Below are positions 44,513 through 53,916 of a DNA stretch of 64,000 nucleotides, piece by piece. Where the stretch lies: NCBI GenBank assembly GCA_022414725.1, contig CM039462.1, positions 175,934,721 to 175,998,720 of the forward strand, in the 5' to 3' direction. Made by a program: the position numbers and the translations under genes. The notes beneath the pieces are model-generated. The model had not been told where the DNA came from, did no database searches, and saw only the letters and a program-made list of their open reading frames with translations. Source of the DNA: Microglena sp. YARC. Lineage: Eukaryota > Chlorophyta > Chlorophyceae > Chlamydomonadales > Chlamydomonadaceae. Position 1 is the stretch's first letter. Each line of letters begins with the position of its first letter.

Positions 44513-46339
44513 TCATGGCTGCGCGTCGGTCACCCCCAGCGCGCGCGCGAGGGCCACCGACTTCTTTTGCTTGACGAGAAGCCGAATGACGCTGGCAAGA
44601 TTCTCCTTGTACGGCGCGTTGATGCACGGCGACATGGGCGCGCTGTCATCCTCCACCCCGATGCCAGACATCATGCCAGACATCATATTGTGGGCCTCCT
44701 TCGCCGACCACCAGTTCCCGCTGCCCGTGCGCTGGGTCTCGCTAAACTCGGTGCCACACGCCGTATCGGGTCGAAGCAGCGGCACGAACGCCGGGAGTTT
44801 GGCAATGCCGACGACGTTGGCGACTTTTGGCTTGGCGACTTTTGGCTTGGCGTCTTTTGGCTTGGCGACTTTTGGTTTGGCGGCGGCTCCTCCAGCAGTC
44901 GCTGCAGCAGGCGTTATGATACTTGCGTCACACACCAGGATGCACGATTGCGACATTCCGATTCCGTCGTAGACGTTGACCACGCTCCACCGCCGTCCGG
45001 CTATCCGGTTTCCCTTGGCGCGGGGGTTGTAGTCGATGCGTGTCATCAGCTCCGCCATCGGCAGGATCGCGACCTCGGTGCGCGACAGAGACGCTGAGTC
45101 CATGAGGGGGTTCATAGATTCGACGCCGCGTCTAAGCGTCGGACCGAGCGTGAACCACTGCGTCGGCACAGATACCATGTCAGCCACCTTGTGCTGGAAC
45201 ACAACCGCGGCGCTCCCTATGGCGTACGCTCTGACCCGCAGCGTATCGCCTTTGAACCACATCGTGTCCATGTCAACGTAGCAGTTTTTTTCTTTTTCTG
45301 ACGCGACAACAATCGAGTGTCGGACGACTCCGAGTAGCGAGAAGAGCGAAAACACCAACCACGGATCGGATGTTTTGGATCCATGCATCCGCACACACAT
45401 CGCAACATCGTCGTACCCGAGGCTATTGGCTAGGTTTTTCGAGTTGCCGATGGTCTGCGGGACGCACAGCGTCAGACTGAGTGGCGGCGCGGTGTTGGTC
45501 GTATGTGTCTGAAACGACTGTGAGATGTTTTCCACCGCGTCTAGGGTTGCATACACGGGGCACACGATGACGCGGTGGGGGCAGAGGACCGTGTTCGCCC
45601 CGCTGGCCATGCCTGCCAGTTGCCACCCGGAGTACGAGCAGTCGTTGGTGATCACCAGTGTCGTGAGAGCGTCCGTGCCCAGACACTCCTGGCGTTGTGT
45701 GACCGCGATGCCAGTGCCACTAAAATAGCCTTTCAATCCCAGGAAAATGTGACTGCGCAACACGGCCCACCCGTCGGCATAATTGGATGCGATACTGTGC
45801 ATGAGCATGAGGAACACCCAGAGGTTGCTCTTCACGCCGCTTGATACCAAGAACACGACGCGCTCCTGCTCATTCTCCTTCTCCTTCTCCTGCTCCTGCT
45901 TCTGCTTCTGCTTCTGCTTCTGCTTCTGCTTCTGCTTCTGCTTCTGCTTCTGCTTCTGATTCTGATTCTGATTCTGATTCTGATTCTGATTCTGATTCTG
46001 ATTCTGATTCTGATTCTTGTGTGTGGCTGCGGCGCGGACCGCTGCGAGGGAGCCGTAGAGTTGTGCGGCACAGACGTCGAGTGCATCCTCAAACTCTTGC
46101 GTAGATATGATGCGGGGTCTGGTCAGCCGGACGAGCGATGCCATCGCACCTGCAAGTACAGGACTCTCGATGCCAGCCGCTGTGTACGCGGACAGGTGTG
46201 GCGCGATGTCAACGGTCGCCGAATCCGGGAGGGCCGGCGACCGGAGCATCTGCTTGTTGGTGGCCAGGAAGAGATCGTCCCACCCACCAGCAAACGGCAA
46301 GAGCGTCATCGCAGGTTGCGTCGGTTCACCTGACGCCAT
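44513..46339 (-). CDS. PRTase-like conserved giant-virus protein with QN/QK repeats
   Basis: About 608 residues from the ATG at 46339 (MASGEPTQPAMT); an in-frame ATG at 46405 is also possible. After a helical N-terminal region comes a (QN)n/(QK)n stretch from two hexanucleotide repeats (45880-46016). Then follow VVFLVSSGVKSNLWVFL and TTLVITNDCSYSGWQLAGMA, which resembles the PRPP loop (D/N-D-x3-SG) of phosphoribosyltransferase-fold proteins found in several giant viruses. Near the C-terminus are AKPKVAKPKDAKPKVAKPK repeats from a 15-bp unit. Enzyme activity is uncertain because the loop has Asn in place of the first acid. Confidence 0.65.
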   Translation of the reverse strand: MASGEPTQPAMTLLPFAGGWDDLFLATNKQMLRSPALPDSATVDIAPHLSAYTAAGIESPVLAGAMASLVRLTRPRIISTQEFEDALDVCAAQLYGSLAAVRAAATHKNQNQNQNQNQNQNQNQNQNQKQKQKQKQKQKQKQKQKQKQEQEKEKENEQERVVFLVSSGVKSNLWVFLMLMHSIASNYADGWAVLRSHIFLGLKGYFSGTGIAVTQRQECLGTDALTTLVITNDCSYSGWQLAGMASGANTVLCPHRVIVCPVYATLDAVENISQSFQTHTTNTAPPLSLTLCVPQTIGNSKNLANSLGYDDVAMCVRMHGSKTSDPWLVFSLFSLLGVVRHSIVVASEKEKNCYVDMDTMWFKGDTLRVRAYAIGSAAVVFQHKVADMVSVPTQWFTLGPTLRRGVESMNPLMDSASLSRTEVAILPMAELMTRIDYNPRAKGNRIAGRRWSVVNVYDGIGMSQSCILVCDASIITPAAATAGGAAAKPKVAKPKDAKPKVAKPKVANVVGIAKLPAFVPLLRPDTACGTEFSETQRTGSGNWWSAKEAHNMMSGMMSGIGVEDDSAPMSPCINAPYKENLASVIRLLVKQKKSVALARALGVTDAQP

Positions 46340-46652
46340 GACACACGGGACGTCGTTTAAATTACAGCGCCATAAAAAAATAGATGGGTGTCTACGCCAT
46401 GCCATGCTTCTTCACGAGAGAATAGGCTCTGAAAATATGTTCGGCTTGCAATCACTTGTCCCTGCCACCACCATGCTGCCCAGGTGAAATCTATGCTGAT
46501 GCAAGTGACAGTTTCCGGAGAGGCAAGTGTGAGCGCTCAACCAGCCTCAACCCACATGGGTCAGTTGGCATCTTACACTTGTTATCCTTAGGGCCAGCTA
46601 CTGAAATACGGGACGAAGGATGGGAATTTATTTTATTGCAACAGGGTAAAGA
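46340..46652. other. Intergenic region with a Fanzor-2 3'-end relic
   Basis: Between the divergent PRTase-like and adhesin genes. The stretch 46502-46628 matches the reverse complement of 42064-42190, i.e. the end of Fanzor-2 and its 3' flank, at high similarity with small indels. It ends about 25 bp before the adhesin ATG. Confidence 0.75.
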
Positions 46653-48278
46653 ATGGCAGGTCTGATCACGATTTCCGATTTGTCTGTTCGGTCCATCGGG
46701 ACGTCAAACATCTTGAACGCGCCCCACGCGCCTATGGCCGGCATCCGCACAAAGTCGGGCTCGGCAGCCGCCCCCACCATCTCCTTCTCCAACTCGCCCG
46801 ACACCGGCTTGTTCAACCCTGCCGCGGCAACGCTCGGCGTGGCGGCGGGGGGCGCAGAGCGGGTGCGTGTGTCCGACACCGCGGTGGCCGTGTTGGGGGA
46901 TCTCGTGGTGTCCTCGAACATTGTCCCCGTGACGCACGCCACGCAGTACATCGGCACGGCGACCATGCACTTCAAGGAGGCGTGGATCGACACGCTGCAC
47001 ATCTCATCGAACACCCTGTTCATCGGGGACACGCCCGTGCTCGGCACGGACGACCAGACCGTCTCCATCCGAGCCGACCCCGGGCAGGGCATCACCCTCA
47101 CGACCACCGGCGTGGGCGAGACCACGCTGTTGTCGGAAAAGGGGGTCGACATGATGTCCGGCGGGGGAGTCACGATGCAGGTCACGGGGCTCAACAAGAG
47201 CGTGGACATCCAGTCCAGCGGCGCCGGCGGCTCCGTGAAATTGGGCGCTACCAGTGAGATCGTGATGACCGCGCCCATGACCACGGTTTCACACAACATG
47301 ACCGTGATAGGCGACCTCATCGTCTCGGGCTCCAACTTCACCGTGAACACCCAGACGGTCACGGTGGAGGACAACATCATCCTGCTTAACTCCGGGCAGG
47401 TCGGGTCCGGTGTCTCGAAGGGCGAGTCGGGCTTCTCCATCGACCGGGGGGACGCTCTGAACTACCAGCTCCTCTTCAGGGAGTCGGACGACAAGTTCTT
47501 CATGGGCCCCCAGGGGGCCCTCGTCCCCGTCGCCACGGAAAACTTTGCGGCCGAGGCCTCCAACATCTCCACCGGCGTTATGGCGGTGGCCAGAGGAGGC
47601 ACGGGGGTCGCCCAGAGCACCGGAAGCGGAAGCGCCGTGCTCAGCGACAACGCCACGATGAGCAACCTGAACATCCTGGGCGGGATCTTCCAGGGCGGCG
47701 TCCCGATCAATGTATTCGAGGACGGAACGGCCGCGGCTCCGTCCGTGACGTTCGCGTCGGACGCGAACACCGGCCTTTACAGAGCGGGCGAGGACAAACT
47801 CGGGATCAAGACGGCGGGCGTGTCGCGCGTGACAATTTCGGATAACGGGTACGTGGGAATCGGGACCGCCTCCCCCGACTCTAACGTAGCCAGGTTGCAC
47901 GTGTTGGGCGACGGATACTTCGACGGCAACGCGATCGCCAGCAGCAACATCATCGGCTTCAGCACCATCGAGTCCGATTCTAACGTCAAGCACCACTTCG
48001 CGCCCATCGAGGGCGCGCTGGACAAGATCGACGCGATCGGCGCGTACACCTTCGAGTACCGCGGGGACGACAGCCGCAAGAGGCACGCCGGCGTCATCGC
48101 GCAGCAGGTGCAGCAGGTCCTCCCGGAGGTCGTGGACGTGCACCCGCTCAAGGACACGCTCACGGTCGCGTACGGCAACCTGTCGTCCCTGCTGCTTGCG
48201 GGCATCCAGGAGCTGCGCGACGAGGTGAACGCCCTGAAAGAGGGAATCGAGGAGATCCGACAATCGCGCGCAATGTAA
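46653..48278 (+). CDS. S74-peptidase fibre/adhesin
   Basis: A 541-residue intact frame. Beta-helix-like repeats of tail-fibre type run through most of it (PTISFSNSPDTGLFNPAAAT near 42; TVTVEDNIILLNSG; PSVTFASDANTGLYRAGEDK; VGIGTASPDSNVARLHVLGD). The C-terminus is a peptidase S74/intramolecular chaperone: ESDSNVKHHFAPIEGALDKI, then HAGVIAQQVQQVLPEVV and an ending coiled coil (GIQELRDEVNALKEGI). The Ser-Asp-x-x-x-Lys arrangement is SDSNVKHH here. It shares only the fibre architecture with the 5-kb adhesin upstream. Likely a particle-surface or secreted attachment protein. Confidence 0.85.
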   Translation: MAGLITISDLSVRSIGTSNILNAPHAPMAGIRTKSGSAAAPTISFSNSPDTGLFNPAAATLGVAAGGAERVRVSDTAVAVLGDLVVSSNIVPVTHATQYIGTATMHFKEAWIDTLHISSNTLFIGDTPVLGTDDQTVSIRADPGQGITLTTTGVGETTLLSEKGVDMMSGGGVTMQVTGLNKSVDIQSSGAGGSVKLGATSEIVMTAPMTTVSHNMTVIGDLIVSGSNFTVNTQTVTVEDNIILLNSGQVGSGVSKGESGFSIDRGDALNYQLLFRESDDKFFMGPQGALVPVATENFAAEASNISTGVMAVARGGTGVAQSTGSGSAVLSDNATMSNLNILGGIFQGGVPINVFEDGTAAAPSVTFASDANTGLYRAGEDKLGIKTAGVSRVTISDNGYVGIGTASPDSNVARLHVLGDGYFDGNAIASSNIIGFSTIESDSNVKHHFAPIEGALDKIDAIGAYTFEYRGDDSRKRHAGVIAQQVQQVLPEVVDVHPLKDTLTVAYGNLSSLLLAGIQELRDEVNALKEGIEEIRQSRAM

Positions 48279-48386
48279 ATTTCGATGATGAGCAACCAAA
48301 TTTAGATGAAACCTGGCCACCCCAACATTGTTTGATATAATATCAAATTATCAAATTATAATATCAACACTCGTAAAATCGGAAGA

Positions 48387-50654
48387 ATGGAATCGGGACT
48401 GACCCTCTCAAGCTCGTACGCGCCCGGAGAAACCATCACAAACTCCGTGGCGCTGAATACAAACACGGTATTTGTCTGCGACGTGGTCTTACCATCAACC
48501 TACGCTCAAGATTGCACTCTCTTCGAGAACGGAGGCGAATCCATAGGCGCTTACGTCGGTGTGCGGGACGTGGCGTCCGGCGTTCCCAAGTTGCGCGTCA
48601 GGGGCGGGTCCGGAAAAGTTGCGCCGCCGGCGGCCGATATCGTGTTCGTTGATGTATTCCCGATACCCGCGGACGGACGGACGCACGAGATAGCGTTCGA
48701 GTTCAGGACCACGGCGCCTGCGGGGGTGCGCGTCTGGATAGACGGGACCTTGTACGGCCATGCAAGCGGGTCGTTTTACAGTGACCAATGGTCGGGGGCG
48801 GGTTCCGGGTCGTTCGGGCGGGTTGAGAGTTCTTTTGTCGTGGGAGAGTCGTCGAATCCCTGGCCTGTCCAGCTCACGAAGCCGCTCCGCAGGTACGACA
48901 ACCAGCTAGGATGGCTGTCCGCCGCGGAGGCCAGGCTCGGCTCGCCCGACTACACATACAGCGGGCCGTCGACGTTCCCGTCGTTGATTCTCGACAAGAG
49001 CGCCATGTTCTCCATGGAAGCCGTCATCCCCACGAGCTTTGCGAGCAGCTGCCTGCTCTTCGACTACGGCGGAACTTTAGACGGACTCTACGTCGGCGTC
49101 GTTCGATCCCTATCGGACGGCAGCACCGTCCTGCGCGTGGTTTCGAACAGCATTTCTACGATGGACTTTCCGGATTTCCCGATGGACGGCCGGTGGCACA
49201 ACATAGCGTTTAGCATCCAGCAGCGGGTCAACAACACCGACACGTCGCGCGTGTGGATAGATGGCGTGCTCAAGGCCACGAGCACCGGGGAACTGGGGGC
49301 TTTTCTTTCGGGGACAGATGGCGGAGGGTTCGGGTTGGTCAATAACAGCGTGATTAATGGCGGGGACGGGACACCCTGGCCGTCCAGTTTGCGCACGCTC
49401 CGCATTTACCTGAACGAGACCGGCTCCCTGCCCTCGTTCGGCGCACTGAGCTTCGCGGACCTCGCGCAGGAGTACGGGCTCTCGACCACGCAGCCCGTCG
49501 CTCTGAACAGCTTCTACCAGAATCGGCCCGCCATCGCCGCCGAAATATGGGACACGCGGTCATCGGATCTGGCGCGCAAGGCGTTCGTCGGGCGATTGGG
49601 GTCACCGAGCGTTCCCGTTGGCGGGTCGTTGCCCCTGCTTGCGTTCAGGGGCGGGAGGAGACAGCCGCCCGCGTCGGCGCGCACGATCGTGACCGTGCCC
49701 CCGCAGATGAGCGAGTTCTTTGAGGATGTTGCGACGCCGCTTTTGGAGGCGTCGTTCGCGAACACCACACAGGCGCAGATGGAAGCCGGCGGATGGACAT
49801 TCAGCACCTCCAATGCGTTGTCATTTCAAAGTGAGTTTGCTAAAAGTAATGGGAGCGGAACGATTTCGTCGCCTCCGTTGATCGATACGCTGTCGGGCGT
49901 GGGATCCGTCTCGTGGACCTTGTACGGCTCGTCTTTGGAAGGAAACGGGGGTGAGACAGTCACGTTTCTGGCGCAAGACGCGTCGAACGGAAACGCCATT
50001 GACCTCGCTAAAGTGGACTTCGTGGCGACGAGCACGACGTACACCTACGATCTGCGGGATCTGGATGCTGGAGTGGTCGACATTTACAACCCCAAGGGCG
50101 TCAGACTCATTGCGGTCGTGTCCATGGGCGTAGCCGACTTGTACTACCTCCAAAATTTCAGCGCGTCCAAGATCGAGAACTACGTTTGCGCCGCCAGCAC
50201 AAACAGGGCCGGTTACCTATCGGCGTGGAAGGTGTTCGACATGCAAAGTGATACTTATTGGAACTCGGATGATGGCAGATACAACATCACTTCGGGCTCC
50301 AATGACGGGTCTCCTCGAACTATGCCTAGCATGAACGCGTTCAACGACGGTATTTTGGGCGAGTTCATATCTTTGCGCATTCCGTGGCCCATGTACCTGA
50401 CCTCGTACGAGATGACTGGGAATTGCACCGACTGGGTCGTGTACGGCAGCGTGGATGGCAGGTCCTTCGATGTTCTCGACACGCAGATCGGGATCGCGTC
50501 CGAGTCCCTGACTACGAATCGCCTGATCACGCCCGCCGTCAGCCCGAGCGAGAAGGCGTACACCATTTTCGTGGCCAAGTTCACGCGGATGGAGAGGGGT
50601 GCGCACAACAGGGGACAAATGCATGCCATGAATTTCAAGGGGTTCCGTGCATGA
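48387..50654 (+). CDS. Adhesin with two LamG-like domains and a discoidin-like C-terminus
   Basis: A 755-residue intact frame. Two LamG/concanavalin-like domains are visible as parallel blocks: TVFVCDVVLPSTYAQDCTLF with HEIAFEF and VRVWIDGTLYG (about 30-125), and MFSMEAVIPTSFASSCLLFD with HNIAFSI and SRVWIDGVLKA (about 205-310). The C-terminal 150 residues resemble an F5/8C (discoidin) fold: AWKVFDMQSDTYWNSDDG and LTSYEMTGNCTDWVVYGSVD. There is no signal peptide, so a virion-surface role is more likely than secretion. It follows the S74 adhesin in the same direction, with about 110 bp of AT-rich DNA between. Confidence 0.8.
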   Translation: MESGLTLSSSYAPGETITNSVALNTNTVFVCDVVLPSTYAQDCTLFENGGESIGAYVGVRDVASGVPKLRVRGGSGKVAPPAADIVFVDVFPIPADGRTHEIAFEFRTTAPAGVRVWIDGTLYGHASGSFYSDQWSGAGSGSFGRVESSFVVGESSNPWPVQLTKPLRRYDNQLGWLSAAEARLGSPDYTYSGPSTFPSLILDKSAMFSMEAVIPTSFASSCLLFDYGGTLDGLYVGVVRSLSDGSTVLRVVSNSISTMDFPDFPMDGRWHNIAFSIQQRVNNTDTSRVWIDGVLKATSTGELGAFLSGTDGGGFGLVNNSVINGGDGTPWPSSLRTLRIYLNETGSLPSFGALSFADLAQEYGLSTTQPVALNSFYQNRPAIAAEIWDTRSSDLARKAFVGRLGSPSVPVGGSLPLLAFRGGRRQPPASARTIVTVPPQMSEFFEDVATPLLEASFANTTQAQMEAGGWTFSTSNALSFQSEFAKSNGSGTISSPPLIDTLSGVGSVSWTLYGSSLEGNGGETVTFLAQDASNGNAIDLAKVDFVATSTTYTYDLRDLDAGVVDIYNPKGVRLIAVVSMGVADLYYLQNFSASKIENYVCAASTNRAGYLSAWKVFDMQSDTYWNSDDGRYNITSGSNDGSPRTMPSMNAFNDGILGEFISLRIPWPMYLTSYEMTGNCTDWVVYGSVDGRSFDVLDTQIGIASESLTTNRLITPAVSPSEKAYTIFVAKFTRMERGAHNRGQMHAMNFKGFRA

Positions 50655-50823
50655 AGCAATAATGCATGAAGCAAATATCAAACATGTCAAATATTTGTCA
50701 CCGACAAAAGAATCAAATCACTCAAGCTTAAGACATGGCGAACGTGTGATGCCCCTTCGTCGACTGTAGCCGGATGAGCATTTCGGTTCGAATCCACTTT
50801 ATTTCCCACTTTATTTTATAACA

Positions 50824-51135
50824 ATGACAAGGAGTGATAACAACAACAACAACAACCTCGCATCTAATGGGTACATGAAGGACGCTTTAGCGGTTGTCGC
50901 GTTCCTTATCGCAGTGGTTGTGATCGTTGGGAGACCTCGCTCATGGTGGTGTTCGCCCACGCAGAGAAACTTGATCATCCTCGTGCTCGTCGTGTGCGGG
51001 TCCATCGACCTTCTCTTCACACTGAACCCATATTGGCACAACCGACCGTTCACGGGGACCGACGCACCAAGCGCGTGCATCTGTTTCCAGGCCATATCGA
51101 TGATAGCAGGTATAGTGTACGCCGTATCAAGCTGA
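50824..51135 (+). CDS. Small three-pass membrane protein
   Basis: 103 residues: a short Asn run, then hydrophobic segments at about 18-36 (KDALAVVAFLIAVVVIVG), 47-66 (NLIILVLVVCGSIDLLF) and 84-102 (ICFQAISMIAGIVYAV). No motif recognised. The upstream CCACTTTATTTTATAACA is AT-rich and could contain the promoter. Confidence 0.6.
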   Translation: MTRSDNNNNNNLASNGYMKDALAVVAFLIAVVVIVGRPRSWWCSPTQRNLIILVLVVCGSIDLLFTLNPYWHNRPFTGTDAPSACICFQAISMIAGIVYAVSS

Positions 51136-51623
51136 GTGGATGGTCTGTACATTATTATTCATTGTGAGCAGAGATGGGGAGTTGATCCACATGCCCCCCG
51201 GGTCATTTTGTACTTTATTTTGTATATTTGTTGCATTTTTTTGGAGGTTCACAAACCAACCAATATAGGTCCCATGAAAATAAAATAATGGAAAATATGA
51301 AAATAAACAAGTCTTTATATTTATAAGATTTGTATAAGAGAATTGGGGATATGATAAATACTGCGATAATTCTTCCAGGCTGGTCGGTATACCATTCCAT
51401 TTTTTATTTTAATTTTTATTTATATATAAATATTGGGGCGCTATGCGCAATGATATGTCCATTCTTGACCACCATGATGCCCAAATCGTCGTTATTTTCT
51501 GGTGTTCGTTTCTTGTTGTGATATCGGTACCCAAACTGCGGACGCTGCATGACCGTTTAATTAATAATGCACTCTCCGGTGAAAAAAACATTTCGGAGAG
51601 CATGCCAAAAGTAACTGAACTGA
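51136..51623. other. AT-rich gap with a Fanzor-2 N-terminal relic
   Basis: The stretch 51456-51535 matches 44086-44175 (N-terminal coding part of Fanzor-2; shared TTGACCACCATGATGCCCA and TTCGTTTCTTGTTGTGATAT). The rest is AT-rich DNA without a convincing gene. Confidence 0.65.
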
Positions 51624-52193
51624 ATGGGTCGCTTCGCTGAGATCTTCGCCGTGTTCGTCATCGTGATCATCATCGTGGGGTACCTGCGAGGCTTCTACAG
51701 CGAGGTGGTGTTCGTGAGCTCGGACGTGGACGGGCGCGAGTACCTCATGCGCCGGCTACCGGACCGCCAGCGAGCGGCGGACCTCCTGGCGCGCATCAAC
51801 GCGAAGCTGAACAAGCTGGTGCAGCACCTGGTGGCCAAGTTCCCTAGGAACCCGGTCGTGCGCCAGCTGTACGACAACTACGACCCGGACGCGCTCTCGG
51901 AGGGCGGGGCGGAGCTTGGGTACACGTCGTACTCGGTGAACAAGGGCGAGAAGATCGTGCTGTGCCTGCGTCAGCGCGACCACGCGATCGTGGAGGAGAA
52001 CATCCTCATGTACGTCGCGATCCACGAGCTGGCCCACCTCGCCACGGACGAGGTGGGCCACACGCCCAAGTTCTGGGCCAACTTCAAGTGGATCCTGGGA
52101 GAGGCCATGTCCATCGGCCTGTACACCAAGGTCGACTTCGACAGCGAGCCACAAAAGTACTGCGGAATCAACATCACCTCGTCCATCGTATGA
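51624..52193 (+). CDS. Membrane-anchored zinc metalloprotease (WLM/SprT-like), giant-virus type
   Basis: 189 residues. An N-terminal membrane segment (about 5-22, AEIFAVFVIVIIIVGYL) is followed by a conserved zincin domain. The metal site is VAIHELAHLATDEVGHTPKFW, i.e. HExxH followed by a third His eight residues on. The ending YCGINITSS resembles other viral members. This family is widespread in algal and amoebal giant viruses; cellular WLM proteases act on DNA-protein crosslinks, but a membrane anchor argues for a particle or envelope role here. Intact. Confidence 0.88.
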   Translation: MGRFAEIFAVFVIVIIIVGYLRGFYSEVVFVSSDVDGREYLMRRLPDRQRAADLLARINAKLNKLVQHLVAKFPRNPVVRQLYDNYDPDALSEGGAELGYTSYSVNKGEKIVLCLRQRDHAIVEENILMYVAIHELAHLATDEVGHTPKFWANFKWILGEAMSIGLYTKVDFDSEPQKYCGINITSSIV

Positions 52194-52283
52194 TTGATCT
52201 GTTGTCCGTTGCGAACGCACGCACCCCAATAATTCCCATTGAGAACAACAAGTGGAACAACAAGTGGACCAACAATTGGAACA

Positions 52284-52934
52284 ATGAGTCAGCATCCCGG
52301 GTACGCGCACGCGACCTACACGGCCATGTTTTTCGCATTCCTGATCGGGTGGATCTCAAGTTACATCCTGGCGACGAGTACGTACAGAAACAGCACCGAG
52401 CAGCAGCAGGACGAGACCCCGAAGGACCCCTTGGCCCATGAGGACGCCGCCGGGGAGAAGACCCTAAGGTCCGCAGCGGAATCCGCCGCCGTCGCCGCCG
52501 GGGAGACGACCCTAAGGTCCGCAGGGGAATCCGCCGCCTCCGCCGCCTCCTCCGCCGCCTCCGCCGCCACCGCCGCCGGGGAGACCCTGATGTCCACGAA
52601 CGCGTTCATTCTCATGAACTTGCTATTCTCGATGCGGGAGCCGCTCATTCTGCTGGCCATCGGGGCGACCGTCCTGGCCGTCATGCACGCATTCGTCTTC
52701 CCCACGATCCTGGGGAACGATAACAAGGCCGTGCTCTTCTGCGGCCTGCACCTCATTCTCCCGCACATCAAGCTGGCTCTCGTGCACGTCCTTGCCAGGC
52801 TCGGCGCCGCCTTCCTGCTCGTGGCCCTGGTCTGCGTGCCCATCCTGCTCTTCACGGTCCCCGCGGACAAGTTCGTGCTCGGCGTGCTCTGGAGCCTCCT
52901 CTTCCTCGTCACTGCGTCTTTCGCGAGTGGCTGA
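52284..52934 (+). CDS. Multi-pass membrane protein with Ala-rich repeats
   Basis: 216 residues from the ATG at 52284 (MSQHPGYAHATY). The first transmembrane segment is at about 14-31. Then an acidic region with two AGE(K/T)TLRSA(A/G)ESAA repeats and an Ala/Ser run. Then three or four hydrophobic segments (ILMNLLFSM, ILLAIGATVLAVMHAFV, LGAAFLLVALVCVPILLF, VLGVLWSLLFLV). No family recognised. It converges on the next gene with a 26-bp overlap of 3' ends. Confidence 0.65.
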   Translation: MSQHPGYAHATYTAMFFAFLIGWISSYILATSTYRNSTEQQQDETPKDPLAHEDAAGEKTLRSAAESAAVAAGETTLRSAGESAASAASSAASAATAAGETLMSTNAFILMNLLFSMREPLILLAIGATVLAVMHAFVFPTILGNDNKAVLFCGLHLILPHIKLALVHVLARLGAAFLLVALVCVPILLFTVPADKFVLGVLWSLLFLVTASFASG

Positions 52935-53583
52935 TGGACCGGTCGTTGAAGAGCCAGTTCGCGAAGGCGGTCTGGTCGTTGGGCGCGGCGACGGTGTAGA
53001 ACTGCCGGAAGCCGGAGTTGCGCGTGAACACGTCGTGCGGCTCCCGCCACTTTCCGTCGACGCCGTGGAAGAGCTGGTCCACGCGCCGCCGCACCGACGG
53101 ACGCGTGATGTCGCAGGGCGGGGGCGCCCCCCCCACCAGCTCGGCGCCCATGTCGCCGACCACGGGGTTCATGAACGGGTTCTCCTGCGTGGGCGCGCGG
53201 CACAGACGCGCGGTCTCGGGGTCGCGCTCGAGACCCTCGCCGCGCATCATCTCGACGGCGTTCGTCCGCTGGCCGACGTCGAAGCGGTGCACCGCGGCGG
53301 TCAGCGCGCCCGTCAGGACCGGGACCAGCAGCGCCTTGGGCGATGCGCAGAAGATGCACACGGCGAGGCCGTAGTAGATGGAGAAGCGGAAGAGCGCGTT
53401 CAGCTGCTCCGTGAGGAGCATGCCCGGCAGGGGGACGAACGCGAAGAGCGCCTCCGACGAGCCCAGGAAGCCGCGCAGGTCCTCGTACCAAATAATTATG
53501 CTGGTGCTCGTTCTCGAGGATGACGGGTTGTTGCTGCTGTGTGTTCCGGTGACGACGGCTGCCGCATCATGAGTCGTCGTCAT
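52909..53583 (-). CDS. Conserved giant-virus membrane/virion protein (DUF5762-type)
   Basis: 224 residues. Two or three hydrophobic segments are at about 60-95 (LNALFRFSIYYGLAVCIFCA and ALLVPVLTGALTAAV). After them come RLCRAPTQENPFMNPVVGD and the C-terminal signature HDVFTRNSGFRQFYTVAAPN, DQTAFANWLFND. This pairing of CR-x-PT-x-x-NPFMN with RQFYT...PNDQ..FA.WL is what I recall of DUF5762, found across algal viruses and mimivirus relatives. Function unknown; it is generally regarded as a membrane component. Intact. Confidence 0.85.
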   Translation of the reverse strand: MTTTHDAAAVVTGTHSSNNPSSSRTSTSIIIWYEDLRGFLGSSEALFAFVPLPGMLLTEQLNALFRFSIYYGLAVCIFCASPKALLVPVLTGALTAAVHRFDVGQRTNAVEMMRGEGLERDPETARLCRAPTQENPFMNPVVGDMGAELVGGAPPPCDITRPSVRRRVDQLFHGVDGKWREPHDVFTRNSGFRQFYTVAAPNDQTAFANWLFNDRSISHSRKTQ

Positions 53584-53631
53584 TGAGTGAGAGCTCGTGG
53601 CTTTATTTATTACATGTTGTACGCGACAAAA

Positions 53632-53883
53632 TTACTTGGGGACCCCGTACTTGACGGGGCAGCTCGGGAAATGCTTGGCGATGGCCATGGCGACGTCGGA
53701 GGCGCCCTTGGGCGATTGGAGCGCCGCGTCCAGAACCACCTCCAGCGTATCGGACTCGGACTGGCTCATCTCTACGGTCGAGACGCCTGGGATGGCCCGC
53801 ACCTCGTCCATCTTCGCGTCCGTAGGCGCTCCTGGGTCGCACAGAGTGATGGAGAGGGTGATCGAGGTCATTGTTTTGTTCAT
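53632..53883 (-). CDS. Small uncharacterised protein
   Basis: 83 residues, MNKTMTSITLSITLCDPG to VKYGVPK. The alternation of strand-like and helix-like segments could be a small ferredoxin-like alpha/beta fold. It is closely packed between two virion-type genes on the same strand, which supports reality. No family recognised. Confidence 0.55.
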   Translation of the reverse strand: MNKTMTSITLSITLCDPGAPTDAKMDEVRAIPGVSTVEMSQSESDTLEVVLDAALQSPKGASDVAMAIAKHFPSCPVKYGVPK

Positions 53884-53916
53884 ATAGTTGATCCCGAAAT
53901 AAAATGGGAAAGCAAC

